Assembly: GCF_000215955.2 (NCBI RefSeq)
Contig: NZ_AFNV02000005.1
Coordinates: 62,001-126,000, forward strand
Direction of reading: 5' to 3'
DNA: 64,000 nucleotides
Source: Salinisphaera shabanensis E1L3A
GTDB taxonomy: Bacteria; Pseudomonadota; Gammaproteobacteria; Nevskiales; Salinisphaeraceae
Numbering within the stretch: the stretch's first letter is position 1; every line of letters starts with the position of its first letter. Positions 8,057 through 16,737 of this stretch are shown here, piece by piece. Position numbers and translations under genes: made by a program. Below the pieces are notes generated by a model. That model was not told the DNA's origin. It worked only from the letters and a program-made list of their open reading frames with translations, and searched no databases.

Positions 8057-9016
8057 TCAAGTGGCCACGCCGCAGTCCGAATCCATCGCACAGGTCATGG
8101 CGGTCTGACGGTCTTCCGGCTGCAGCGTGGTATGCGTGATCGAGAATCGTTCGGCCAACAGCGCCTGCAGACGCGGCAGAATCGTCTGCCAGTCGCTCAT
8201 CCGACCGATCTCGATATGCGCAGCCAAGGCGCGCTGGCTCGATGACAGACTCCAGATATGCAGATCGTGCACCGAATGCACGCCTTCGACGCCGGCGAGC
8301 TCGTCGCTGACTTTTGCTGCATCCACGCCCTTGGGCACGCCTTCCATGAGCACGTGGACCACCTCCTTAAGCAATCGCCACGCGGAAACCAGGATCAGCG
8401 CGCTCACCGCTAGTGACAGCAGCGGATCGATCGGCATCCAGCCAGTCAGAAGAATGACCGCGCCGGCCACGATCGCCGCAACGGAGCCGAGCAGATCCCC
8501 GAGCACATGAATCAGCGCGCCGCGTACGTTCATGGTCTGTTCGCCGCGCATGAGAATGGCGGCCACCACAATATTCATCACCAGACCGATGGTGGCGATC
8601 ACCATCACCGGCACGCCCGCGACCTCACGCGGTTCGGCAAAACGCTGTATCGCCGAAAAGGCAATCGCCACTACAACGACGATCATCAGCACGGCGTTGA
8701 TGAGCGCGCCCAGCACCTCGGCGCGCTGCAGACCGAAGGAATGCACCTTGGAGGCTGGCCGCTTGGCCATCCAGGCAGCAAGTGCGCCGATCGCCAGCGA
8801 CGAACTGTCGGTGAGCATATGTCCGGCGTCGGACATCAACGCCAGCGAGTCGGCCCACCAACCGCCGATGGCTTCGACAAACGCAAAGGCGAGTGTCAGA
8901 CAAAGCGAGAAGACGAGCGCCCGTCCCGTACCGCCATGGTGATGACCACCCAACCCATGATCGTGACTGTGATCATGATTGTGGTCAGCATGCGAATGAT
9001 CGTGCATATGGACCAT
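8057..9016 (-). CDS. Cation diffusion facilitator (CzcD/ZitB-type zinc exporter)
   Basis: The 319-residue inner-membrane antiporter begins with a histidine-rich cytosolic tail (HDHSHADHNHDHSHDH), has about six transmembrane helices, and ends in a soluble metal-binding domain. The helix-2 metal site SDAGHMLTD and the family segment SLALMSDAGHMLTDSSSLAI are clear. Such proteins export Zn2+ (also Co2+/Cd2+) against protons. The start codon lies 5 bases beyond the stop of an ArsR-type sensor and the AGGAG ribosome site is inside that gene, so they form an operon. Expression should rise when metal releases the sensor. Confidence 0.93.
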   Translation of the reverse strand: MVHMHDHSHADHNHDHSHDHGLGGHHHGGTGRALVFSLCLTLAFAFVEAIGGWWADSLALMSDAGHMLTDSSSLAIGALAAWMAKRPASKVHSFGLQRAEVLGALINAVLMIVVVVAIAFSAIQRFAEPREVAGVPVMVIATIGLVMNIVVAAILMRGEQTMNVRGALIHVLGDLLGSVAAIVAGAVILLTGWMPIDPLLSLAVSALILVSAWRLLKEVVHVLMEGVPKGVDAAKVSDELAGVEGVHSVHDLHIWSLSSSQRALAAHIEIGRMSDWQTILPRLQALLAERFSITHTTLQPEDRQTAMTCAMDSDCGVAT

Positions 9017-9021
9017 GGCAG

Positions 9022-9336
9022 CTACTCCTGGGCGCTGTGTTCGACCATGTCGCGCAGCACGCGTTGTACATGGGCATCGGCGGCGACATAGAACACCTGT
9101 TTGCCACGCCGCTCGGCGCGCAGCAGACGTGCCGCGCGCAGCAAGCGCAGATGGTGGCTCGCCAGCGACATGGAGATATCGATATCGGCCGCCAGCGTCT
9201 GCACGCTCTGCGGCTCTTCCAGGCAGGCATAGACAAGCGACAGCCGGTTCGGCTCACCGAGCAGGCGGAACATCTCGGCCAGGCGCGAGGTCTGGCCCGT
9301 GCTCAGAACCTGCAGTTCAAGATAGGTGGTGGTCAT
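9022..9336 (-). CDS. ArsR/SmtB family metal-responsive repressor
   Basis: The 104-residue winged-helix protein has the recognition region MSLASHHLRLLRAARLL. It lacks the ELCVC cysteine motif of arsenic or cadmium sensors. Its last helix instead has D87-x-H89 and H100 followed by E104, which resembles the alpha-5 zinc/cobalt site (D-x-H...H..H) of CzrA. It is therefore probably a zinc sensor controlling the CDF exporter immediately downstream. I could not find a convincing 12-2-12 operator in the short upstream region. Confidence 0.9.
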   Translation of the reverse strand: MTTTYLELQVLSTGQTSRLAEMFRLLGEPNRLSLVYACLEEPQSVQTLAADIDISMSLASHHLRLLRAARLLRAERRGKQVFYVAADAHVQRVLRDMVEHSAQE

Positions 9337-9421
9337 GCGAACCTCGACAATTGAACAAGCATTGTATCGAGCACGCGGCTGTTATGGTATTTCGCACCAT
9401 ACGAACCCTGCGAAACGTCCG

Positions 9422-10111
9422 TTGCGATCGCGATACAAGCTGCTCAGCTTCGACGGCGATATGACGCTGTGGGACTTCGAGGCCGGCATGCGCGCCGCGC
9501 TCCACAACACTCGTACGTTGCTGATCGAGCGCCGGCCGCATATGGCGACATCGCTTGCCGATATCGAACCGATGATCGCCGTGCGCGATCGTATCCTCGC
9601 CGAACCAAGTGCGGCAGATCTGTCGTTTGCCGAAATTCGCCGCCGTGCGTTTCATACGCTGCTCGCCGAGCATGACCAGCCCGACGACGCGCTCGCCAAC
9701 GAGCTGTACGCCGCCTATCTACAGCATCGACTCAACGCGACTGCGTTGTATGCCGATGCGGCCCCGCTTTTCGCCAGCCTTGATCCGACGCTGCGGCTCG
9801 CCCTGCTCTCGAACGGCAATACCCATCCAGAGCATTTAGGTATTGCCGATCGCTTCGACGTGATCGCGTTCGCGGGCGACGACTATCGTGCCAAACCGGC
9901 ACCCGACTTATTCGCGCAGGCACTGGGACATACCGATTGCCGCGCGGCCGACATGATCCATGTCGGCGACGCGCTGGAAACCGACGTTGCCGGCGCCAAT
10001 GCCATCGGCGCCACCTCGGTCTGGCTCAATCGCGATCACCGACCCAATGAGACGGCAATCGTCCCGGATTACACAATCAGCACGCTGACCGAGCTGGACA
10101 CTCTGCTTTAG
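9422..10111 (+). CDS. HAD superfamily hydrolase
   Basis: HAD motif I appears as LLSFDGDMTLWDF, where the usual DxDxT is FDGDMT. Motif II is LALLSNGNTH and motif IV is HVGDALETDVAGANAIGA. This is the layout of small-molecule phosphatases of the YjjG/haloacid dehalogenase-like group. The reading frame is open further upstream, but homologues start just before the KLLSFDGD motif, so I place the start at TTG 9422. ATG 9335 is the alternative and would overlap the divergent arsR gene. Substrate unknown. It ends 10 bp from the convergent gltX stop. Confidence 0.8.
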   Translation: MRSRYKLLSFDGDMTLWDFEAGMRAALHNTRTLLIERRPHMATSLADIEPMIAVRDRILAEPSAADLSFAEIRRRAFHTLLAEHDQPDDALANELYAAYLQHRLNATALYADAAPLFASLDPTLRLALLSNGNTHPEHLGIADRFDVIAFAGDDYRAKPAPDLFAQALGHTDCRAADMIHVGDALETDVAGANAIGATSVWLNRDHRPNETAIVPDYTISTLTELDTLL

Positions 10112-10121
10112 CCGTTCGCGT

Positions 10122-11552
10122 TTAGCCCGGTTCCGAGGCAAACGCAGCGACCGCCGCATCCAGGCGTGCCAACGTTTCGTCGCGGCCCAACAACACGAGG
10201 GTATCGTCAATCGACGGCGACACCGGCCCGCCGGTTACCGCGATACGAATCGGCTGGGCGACCTTACCCATGCCGACTTCGTTATCCGCCGATACCTGCT
10301 TGACCACCGCACTCGCGGCTTCGCCGGTCCATTCATCCAGCTTTGCCAGGCCATCGCGTACCTGCGCGAGCAGATCGGGCGTGGCGGCCTTGACATGTTT
10401 CTTGACCGCCTTGGGTTCGTATTCGGTGACCGGCTGGAACACAAACAGTGTCTGCTCGGCCATTTCCAGTACCGTTTTGCAACGGCCTTTCTGGATCGCG
10501 GCAATTTCGGCCAGACGCGTATCGTCCACGTCTTCAATGCCAAGCCGCGCGAGATGCCAACGCAACTCGCCGACCAGATCCTCAGGCGCGGCCATCTTCA
10601 GGTGTTCCTGATTCACCCACAGCAGCTTGTCGGGGTCGAAGGTCGAAGCCCCGCCCTGGACATGCTCAATATCGAAGTGCTCGAGCATCTGTTCGCGAGT
10701 GAAGATTTCCTGATCGCCGTGTGCCCAGCCCAGACGCACCAGGTAGTTGAGCAGCGCTTCGGGCAGAAAGCCTTCTTCGCGGTAGCGCATCACGCCTACC
10801 GCGCCATGGCGCTTGGACAGGCGCTTGCCGTCGGGCCCTAGGATCATGGGCACATGGGCATAAACCGGCAGCTCTGCGAAATCGCCGATCAACGCCTTGA
10901 GAATATTGATCTGACGCGGCGTGTTGTTGACGTGATCGTCGCCGCGAATGATATGACTGATCGCCATGTCCATATCGTCGACGACTACACAGAAGTTGTA
11001 GGTCGGCGTGCCGTCGGCGCGGGCAATCACCAGATCGTCCAGCTCGGTATTCGAGATGGTGATATCACCCTTGACCAGGTCGTGGATAACGGTCTCACCG
11101 TCCAGCGGCGTGGCAAAGCGGATGACCGGATCAACGCCTTCCGGCGGCTCCGGCAGCGTCTTGCCCGGCATCGGCCGCCAGGTGCCGTCGTACTTCGGCT
11201 TCTCGCCCTTGGCCCGCGCGGCTTCACGCATGGCTTCGACTTCCTCGGCGGTCGAATAACAGCGATAGGCCTTGCCTTCGGCCAGCAGCCAGTCGATGAC
11301 TTCGGCGTATCGATCGAAGCGCTTCGTCTGATAATAGATCTCGCCGTCGTGCTCGAGATCCAGCCATTCCATGGCATCCAGAATCGCCTGCACGGCTTCG
11401 TCGGTCGAGCGCTCGCGGTCGGTGTCTTCGATACGCAGTACGAAGCGACCACCACTGGCTTTCGCATGCAGCCAGGAATACAGCGCGGTACGCGCGCCAC
11501 CGATATGCAGATAACCGGTCGGCGAAGGCGCAAAACGGGTGGTGATGGTCAT
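10122..11552 (-). CDS. gltX: Glutamyl-tRNA synthetase
   Basis: The class I synthetase (476 residues from ATG 11552) begins TTRFAPSPTGYLHIGGARTA, containing the HIGH-equivalent HIGG. It has the KMSKS-equivalent GKRLSKRHGA and the GluRS zinc-region-like segments expected in proteobacteria. It charges tRNA-Glu with glutamate. The ATG at 11552 is chosen because the catalytic motif starts seven residues later; an in-frame start at 11618 would add a non-conserved tail. Confidence 0.95.
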   Translation of the reverse strand: MTITTRFAPSPTGYLHIGGARTALYSWLHAKASGGRFVLRIEDTDRERSTDEAVQAILDAMEWLDLEHDGEIYYQTKRFDRYAEVIDWLLAEGKAYRCYSTAEEVEAMREAARAKGEKPKYDGTWRPMPGKTLPEPPEGVDPVIRFATPLDGETVIHDLVKGDITISNTELDDLVIARADGTPTYNFCVVVDDMDMAISHIIRGDDHVNNTPRQINILKALIGDFAELPVYAHVPMILGPDGKRLSKRHGAVGVMRYREEGFLPEALLNYLVRLGWAHGDQEIFTREQMLEHFDIEHVQGGASTFDPDKLLWVNQEHLKMAAPEDLVGELRWHLARLGIEDVDDTRLAEIAAIQKGRCKTVLEMAEQTLFVFQPVTEYEPKAVKKHVKAATPDLLAQVRDGLAKLDEWTGEAASAVVKQVSADNEVGMGKVAQPIRIAVTGGPVSPSIDDTLVLLGRDETLARLDAAVAAFASEPG

Positions 11553-11639
11553 AGGAGCAGGCCGAGCAGGGAATGACAGGCGGCGTAGTTTAACAATCCG
11601 CCAAGCTGGGGGTGGCAAGACTAAGCGCTGCGGCCCAAT

Positions 11640-11690
11640 TAGTTGACTAAATCAACCAACACGACGACCATTAGTTGCCTCAGTCAACTA
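11640..11690. promoter_or_regulatory. Two tandem inverted repeats upstream of marR (candidate autorepressor sites)
   Basis: Site 1 is TAGTTG-N7-CAACCA (11640-11658) and site 2 is TAGTTG-N7-CAACTA (11672-11690). The second is a perfect dyad and the first has one mismatch; they start 32 bp apart, about three helical turns. They end 10 bp before the marR ATG. Dyads of this kind are typical MarR autorepression sites, so binding by the adjacent MarR is the simplest reading. Confidence 0.65.
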
Positions 11691-11699
11691 CCACGCGTC

Positions 11700-12137
11700 A
11701 TGCATACTCCGATCGGCGAGACTCTGCACCGGCTTTTGCACGCCTACAAACGCGCCATGCGCGACGGCTACACAACCGCCGGCATCGAGCTCACCGGTGC
11801 CCAGATCCGCATGATCAAAGGCATTGCCAGCGATCCCGATGCCTCGGCCCAGGCTATCGCCAAGCGCACACGCCAGGACAAGGGCCATATCGCGCGCCTG
11901 ATCAAGGATCTGGAAGGCGAAGACCTCATCACACGACGTCCGCACCCGAGCGACAGTCGCTACCGCCAACTCAAACTGACGGCAGCGGGTCATGCCCTGG
12001 CCACGCGTATTGCCGAGGTCGAAGCCGAAGCCGGCGCGCGCATGGCCCGCCACCTGCCCGATCCCGATATCGAACGCTTCGTCGAACTGGCCGAAGCGAT
12101 GATCGCCAACCTCGAGTCCAGCGAGAACCCTCTATGA
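11700..12137 (+). CDS. MarR family transcriptional regulator
   Basis: The 145-residue winged-helix protein has the MarR DNA-binding core (DASAQAIAKRTRQDKGHIAR, then LIKDLEGEDLITRRPHPSDSR). I use ATG 11700 because upstream in-frame codons lie within two palindromes. Its stop overlaps the start of the siderophore-interacting reductase as ATGA. It therefore probably represses its own two-gene operon through the tandem dyads just upstream. The ligand is unknown. Confidence 0.9.
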   Translation: MHTPIGETLHRLLHAYKRAMRDGYTTAGIELTGAQIRMIKGIASDPDASAQAIAKRTRQDKGHIARLIKDLEGEDLITRRPHPSDSRYRQLKLTAAGHALATRIAEVEAEAGARMARHLPDPDIERFVELAEAMIANLESSENPL

Positions 12138-12880
12138 GCCGTCGCGCCCCGCCCCGCACCTTCACCGTTCTGGATAAAACCGAACTTACGCCGAACATGC
12201 TGCGCATCACGCTCGGCGGCGAGGCCATGAACGATTTTCCCGCCGACCAGCCCAGCGCCTATGTGAAGCTCCATCTCACCGATCCGACGCGCGAGCGACC
12301 GCTGCTACGCACCTACACCATTCGTGCCCAGCGCCCGGACTCGGTCGATATCGACTTCGTCCGTCATAGCGACGACGGCCCGGCCGCGCGCTGGGCCGAA
12401 CACGCACAAGCCGGCGACACCATCGATCTCAGCGGCCCTGGGCCGAAGAAACGCGTCGATGCCAGCGCCGACTGGCTGCTGCTCATCGGCGACATGACCG
12501 CGCTGCCGGCCATCGGCGCCAACCTCGAACAGCTGCCGGCAGACAGTCGTGGTCATGCAGTGATCGAAGTGCTCGACGAACGCGATATTCAGCCGTTGGC
12601 CGCGCCGCCACACCTGCAACTGCACTGGGTGATCAACCCCGCCCCCGGCGAAAACAGCGACGCCCTTTTCGATGCCGTCCGCGCAATCGACTGGCTCGAA
12701 GGCCGGGTAGCGGTATGGTGTGCCTGCGAATTCCAGACCATGCGCCGGCTGCGCACCCACCTCAAGCAGGAACGCGAGGTTGCCCGCGAAGACATGTACA
12801 TCTCCAGCTACTGGCAACACGGGGCAAACGAAGAAAGCCACAAACAGGCCAAGAGCGCCGATGCCGAGCGCACAGGCTGA
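12134..12880 (+). CDS. Siderophore-interacting protein (ferric-siderophore reductase, ViuB/SIP family)
   Basis: The 248-residue protein has an FAD-binding beta-barrel with the segment RTYTIRAQRPDSVDIDFVRH, the SGPGPKK loop and WLLLIGDMTALPAI, followed by an NAD(P)H domain ending VWCACEFQTMRRLRTHL and the C-terminal SSYWQHG. These are standard for SIP reductases that release iron from siderophores in the cytoplasm. The ATGA overlap with marR fixes the start at 12134 and implies coupling. Unusually, it is paired with a MarR regulator rather than with siderophore transport genes. Confidence 0.92.
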   Translation: MSRRAPPRTFTVLDKTELTPNMLRITLGGEAMNDFPADQPSAYVKLHLTDPTRERPLLRTYTIRAQRPDSVDIDFVRHSDDGPAARWAEHAQAGDTIDLSGPGPKKRVDASADWLLLIGDMTALPAIGANLEQLPADSRGHAVIEVLDERDIQPLAAPPHLQLHWVINPAPGENSDALFDAVRAIDWLEGRVAVWCACEFQTMRRLRTHLKQEREVAREDMYISSYWQHGANEESHKQAKSADAERTG

Positions 12881-12908
12881 CCGCTTTCAACAAATACAGG
12901 GAATGACC

Positions 12909-13373
12909 ATGGCCGACCCCGTTTTTCGTACGGCCCGGGCCGAGGATCTCGACGCGCTCGTGCAGCTGCTTGCCGACGATGCGCTGGGCGCTACACGCGA
13001 ATGCCCTTCCTATCCTTTGCCGACGAGCTACAACCGGGCGTTTGCGGCGATCGACGCCGACGCCAACAACGAGCTCATCGTCGCCGAGCAGGACGGCGAG
13101 ATCGCGGGCATGCTGCAGCTGACGTATATCCCTTATCTCACGTATCGAGGCAGCTGGCGCGCACTTGTCGAAGGCGTGCGGGTCGCCGACAGCCGGCGCG
13201 GCCAGGGCCTGGGCCGAAAGCTGTTCGAATGGGCGATCGAACGTTCAAGGGAACGCGGCTGCCGACTGATACAGCTGACCACCGACAAGCAGCGCCCCGA
13301 TGCCCTGCGCTTTTATGAAAGCCTGGGTTTCGTCGCGTCCCATGAAGGGCTTAAACGCACGCTCGCAAACTGA
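12909..13373 (+). CDS. GNAT family N-acetyltransferase
   Basis: The 154-residue protein has the GNAT acetyl-CoA-binding motif as VRVADSRRGQGLGRKLFEWA, followed by LIQLTTDKQRPDALRFYESLGF, the usual motif B region. An AGGGA ribosome site 6 bases upstream supports ATG 12909 over ATG 12903. The sequence start (FRTARAEDLDALVQLLADD) resembles PhnO-like or amino-acid acetyltransferases, but the acceptor is not predictable. It follows the SIP gene by 28 bp and could be part of the same transcript. Confidence 0.88.
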   Translation: MADPVFRTARAEDLDALVQLLADDALGATRECPSYPLPTSYNRAFAAIDADANNELIVAEQDGEIAGMLQLTYIPYLTYRGSWRALVEGVRVADSRRGQGLGRKLFEWAIERSRERGCRLIQLTTDKQRPDALRFYESLGFVASHEGLKRTLAN

Positions 13374-13382
13374 ATCGGCCGC

Positions 13383-14258
13383 CTATCCGCCCGCCAGTCG
13401 CGAACGCACACTCGCCGTATCGAATGCATCGATAAGCGCCTGTCTAAGCGCACGCACACGCGCCGTGCGCCGCATGTCCGGATGCACCAGCAGCCAGACC
13501 GGCGTCGCCAATGCCGGTATGACCGTGCCAACACGCACGAGCTGAGGATCCGTATCGGCGAGATAACAGGGCAACAACGCATCACCCATGCCATCAGCCG
13601 CGGCCCGCTGCATGGCCACCAGGCTGTCGACGCGCAGCGCGTAGTCGCTGTTATCAACGTGGGCCGCCATCCAGCGGTGCAAGGCGGTAAACGGCACCGT
13701 TTCGCTCAAGCCGATCCAGGCACTCGGTAGCGACACCGACGCGGCCGCGCGATAGCGGGCCATGGCGATGTCGCCGAGCGCGTGAGCGATCAGCGGGTCC
13801 GGCGGTTCGGCCGCTGCACGAATCGCAAGATCGGCATCGCGACGTGCCAGATCGAGCGGCGCATGCGATATACGCAAGTCCAGGTCGATTGCCGGAAAGC
13901 GCTCGCGAAACGTCGCCAGCATCGACGATACCAGCCCCTGCAGCAGCGTATCGGCCAGGGTCAGCTGAACCGTGCCCGCTGGCATGAAATCACGACCGGC
14001 AATCCGCCGGCTCGCATCGGCAACTGCGCCGTCCATATCGTCGGCCACCGCCACCCACTCCGCGCCGGCTGCGGTCGGCACATGGTGGCCCCGGTCGCGC
14101 TCGAACAGCCGCACGCCCAGACTGCGTTCGCAGGCGATCAGGCGGCGATAGACCGTCGCGTGGTGAAGGCCAAGCGTGCGCCCCGCGCCGGCCAGCGTTT
14201 GTGCACGTGCGATGGCCAGGACAAGGCGTAGATCGTCCCAGGCGACATTCGTTTGCAT
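13383..14258 (-). CDS. LysR family transcriptional regulator
   Basis: The 291-residue protein has an N-terminal helix-turn-helix (TLAGAGRTLGLHHATVYRRL, then ACERSLGVRLFERD) and a substrate-binding domain of the LysR type. The helix-turn-helix variant HHATVYRRL is typical of the subgroup that begins WDDLRLVLAI. It is divergent from a flavodoxin-fold quinone reductase, with 88 bp between start codons, so it probably controls that gene and itself. A 7-bp dyad covers its start codon. Confidence 0.92.
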   Translation of the reverse strand: MQTNVAWDDLRLVLAIARAQTLAGAGRTLGLHHATVYRRLIACERSLGVRLFERDRGHHVPTAAGAEWVAVADDMDGAVADASRRIAGRDFMPAGTVQLTLADTLLQGLVSSMLATFRERFPAIDLDLRISHAPLDLARRDADLAIRAAAEPPDPLIAHALGDIAMARYRAAASVSLPSAWIGLSETVPFTALHRWMAAHVDNSDYALRVDSLVAMQRAAADGMGDALLPCYLADTDPQLVRVGTVIPALATPVWLLVHPDMRRTARVRALRQALIDAFDTASVRSRLAGG

Positions 14259-14267
14259 GAATGCAAA
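14252..14267. promoter_or_regulatory. Dyad over the lysR start codon
   Basis: TTTGCAT (14252-14258) and ATGCAAA (14261-14267) form a perfect dyad with a 2-base spacer. It overlaps the start codon of the LysR gene and lies in the divergent control region with the quinone reductase. An autoregulatory site is plausible but unproven. Confidence 0.45.
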
Positions 14268-14346
14268 ATCTCATTGCTCGTATGTCTATTTATTGACGAT
14301 AACGCAAACCCCAGACTGGCGACCTGACTTCCTACCGACATATGCA

Positions 14347-15093
14347 ATGCACGCCCATATCGTATTCGCCCATCCCGAGGCTCGATCGTTCAACGGCGCA
14401 CTTGCCGATATCGCCGAGGAAACGCTTGCCGCGCAAGGGATAACGGTTACCCGCTCGGACCTGTACGGCGAGCTCTTCGATACAGTCGAAGGGCCGGCTC
14501 ACTATGGCGAGCGGGCGGACGAGGCCTATTTCTCGGCGCTGGCCGAACAACGCCACGCCGGCAATGCGCGCACGCGCCCGGCCGACGTACAGCGCGAGAT
14601 CGATCGCCTGACCGCAGCCGATCTGGTCATTCTGCAATTCCCGTTGTGGTGGCATGCCCAGCCGGCCATCCTCAAGGGCTGGTTCGACCGCGTATTCGTC
14701 TACGGCGAACTTTATACCGGGCGTCGGCGCTACGACGAAGGCCATTTTCGTGGCAAACGCGCGTTGCTGTCCGTAACGACGGGCGGCCCGGCTGCCACGT
14801 TTTCGCCCTACGGGCGCGGCGGGCCAATCGAACGACTGCTCTGGCCTATCCACTACTCTTTGCACTACATGGGCTTCGACGTATTGCCGCCGTTCGTCGC
14901 CCACGGTATTCAGGGCGGCGGCATCGCCTATGAACAACGCGACGTGTTCGAACAGCATCTCGACGGCCTGAAACGGGGCTGGGCCGAGCGCCTCAACACG
15001 CTCGACTCGGCCCGACCGATCCCGTTCACCGGCTGGCAGGATTGGGACGACCACGGCGTACTACGCGCCGATCATCCGCTGCGCTGGGCCTAA
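14347..15093 (+). CDS. NAD(P)H:quinone oxidoreductase, flavodoxin-like fold (NQO/KefF-type)
   Basis: The 248-residue flavoprotein starts IVFAHPEARSFNGALADIAE and contains LVILQFPLWWHAQPAILKGW and FVYGELYTG, the hallmark of the NQO1/MdaB/KefF family, which carries out two-electron reduction of quinones with NAD(P)H and FAD/FMN. Start ATG 14347 matches the usual N-terminus. It is divergent from a LysR regulator, which suggests induction by a quinone or electrophile. Confidence 0.9.
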   Translation: MHAHIVFAHPEARSFNGALADIAEETLAAQGITVTRSDLYGELFDTVEGPAHYGERADEAYFSALAEQRHAGNARTRPADVQREIDRLTAADLVILQFPLWWHAQPAILKGWFDRVFVYGELYTGRRRYDEGHFRGKRALLSVTTGGPAATFSPYGRGGPIERLLWPIHYSLHYMGFDVLPPFVAHGIQGGGIAYEQRDVFEQHLDGLKRGWAERLNTLDSARPIPFTGWQDWDDHGVLRADHPLRWA

Positions 15094-15180
15094 GACAGTG
15101 ACGTAACCTCGGCCGAACGGATGCGTTCACCCGACGTTATCGGCGATAGTAGCGGCCTGCGACTTATCTCCAGGTAGACG

Positions 15181-16737
15181 ATGGCAAAACGCACACCCAC
15201 CGGCGGCGGCGATCTCGGCTTCGAAGCCGAGTTATTCCAGGCCGCCGACAAGCTGCGCAGCAACATGGAGCCCAGCGATTACAAGCACATCGTACTCGGG
15301 CTGATCTTCCTCAAGCATATTTCCGACGGCTTCATGGCCAAGCGCGCGGAACTGGAAGCCGATTATCCCGAAGAAGTCGAAGACGAAGACGCCTACCGCC
15401 AGGACAACGTGTTCTGGGTACCCAAGGCCGCACGCTGGCCGGCGCTTAAGGCCAACGCCAAGCAATCGAACATCGGCAAGCGCATCGACGATGCCATGCT
15501 CGAAATCGAGAAGGTCAATCCGTCGCTCAAGGGGGTACTGCCCAAGGACTATGCCCGCCCGGCGCTGGACCCGACCAATCTGGGCGAGCTGATCGACCTG
15601 ATCTCCGGCATCGGCTTCAAGACCGACGACGGCTCAAGCCGCGACGTGCTCGGGCGCGTGTATGAATACTTCCTCGCCGAGTTCGCCGGCGCGGAGGGCA
15701 AACGCGGCGGCGAGTTCTATACGCCGCGCTCGGTCGTACGCACCATGGTGGAAATGCTCGAACCCTACGAAGGGCGTGTTTACGACCCCTGCTGCGGCTC
15801 CGGCGGCATGTTCGTGCAATCCGAAAAATTCGTGGAAAACCACGGCGGGCGTTTAGGGGATATCGCCATCTACGGCCAGGAGTCCAACCACACCACGTGG
15901 CGGCTGTGCATGATGAACCTCGCCGTGCGCGGTATCGATGCCGACATTAAGTGGAACACGGAAGGCAGCTTCCACCGCGACGAACACCCGGACCTGCGCG
16001 CGCATACGATACTGGCCAACCCGCCCTTCAACGTCTCCGACTGGGGCGGCAAGCGCCTGCGCGAAGACCAACGCTGGCAGTACGGCACCCCGCCCGCCGG
16101 TAACGCCAACTTCGCCTGGTTGCAACATATTCTCCACCACTTGTCGCCCACCGGCACGGCCGGCGTGGTACTGGCCAACGGCTCCATGTCCTCCACCCAA
16201 AGCGGCGAAGGCCAGATTCGCCAAGCCATGGTCGAGGGCGACGTGGTCGACTGCCTTATCGCCATGCCCGGCCAGCTCTTCTACTCCACACAGATCCCGG
16301 TCTGTCTCTGGTTTCTGGCCAAGGACAAGGCCAACGGCCTGGCCGGCGATACGCGCCTGCGCGACCGACGCGGGGAAATTCTGTTCATCGACGCCCGCAA
16401 GCTCGGGCATATGGTCGATCGGACGCGGCGTGAGTTTTCGGACGAGGACATCGCGCGAATCGCCGATACGTATCACGCGTGGCGCGAAGGCAGAGGCTAC
16501 GAGGACACGCCGGGTTTTGCTTATTCAGCTAACCATGAGGAGGTCGCGCAACACGGCTATGTTTTGACGCCAGGGCGCTACGTGGGAGCCGAACAAACGG
16601 TGGACGACGATATGCCGTTTACTGAAAGAGTTGCGTCTTTAACAGCTAAACTCGATGAGCAATTTAGTGAAAGCGATAAATTAGCCAACGTTATTCGGAA
16701 AAGCATTTCCAGTCTTATCATCAAAGAGGAGGGCTAA
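15181..16737 (+). CDS. hsdM: Type I restriction-modification system, DNA methyltransferase subunit
   Basis: The 518-residue protein has an HsdM N-terminal helical domain ([20 protein letters not shown]) and an N6-adenine methyltransferase domain. The S-adenosylmethionine motif [10 protein letters not shown] is at about residues 202-211 and the catalytic NPPF at 280-283. It methylates adenine in the target chosen by HsdS. Its TAA stop overlaps the hsdS ATG as TAATG, so the two subunits are coupled. Codon use becomes AT-richer over the last ~150 bases, entering hsdS. First gene of the defence island. Confidence 0.96.
   Translation: MAKRTPTGGGDLGFEAELFQAADKLRSNMEPSDYKHIVLGLIFLKHISDGFMAKRAELEADYPEEVEDEDAYRQDNVFWVPKAARWPALKANAKQSNIGKRIDDAMLEIEKVNPSLKGVLPKDYARPALDPTNLGELIDLISGIGFKTDDGSSRDVLGRVYEYFLAEFAGAEGKRGGEFYTPRSVVRTMVEMLEPYEGRVYDPCCGSGGMFVQSEKFVENHGGRLGDIAIYGQESNHTTWRLCMMNLAVRGIDADIKWNTEGSFHRDEHPDLRAHTILANPPFNVSDWGGKRLREDQRWQYGTPPAGNANFAWLQHILHHLSPTGTAGVVLANGSMSSTQSGEGQIRQAMVEGDVVDCLIAMPGQLFYSTQIPVCLWFLAKDKANGLAGDTRLRDRRGEILFIDARKLGHMVDRTRREFSDEDIARIADTYHAWREGRGYEDTPGFAYSANHEEVAQHGYVLTPGRYVGAEQTVDDDMPFTERVASLTAKLDEQFSESDKLANVIRKSISSLIIKEEG

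Noticed and set aside
9337-9380. ArsR operator upstream of the zinc-efflux operon
   Set aside because: Only a short ACAA-N3-TTGT dyad is visible; it is too weak to list as a site.
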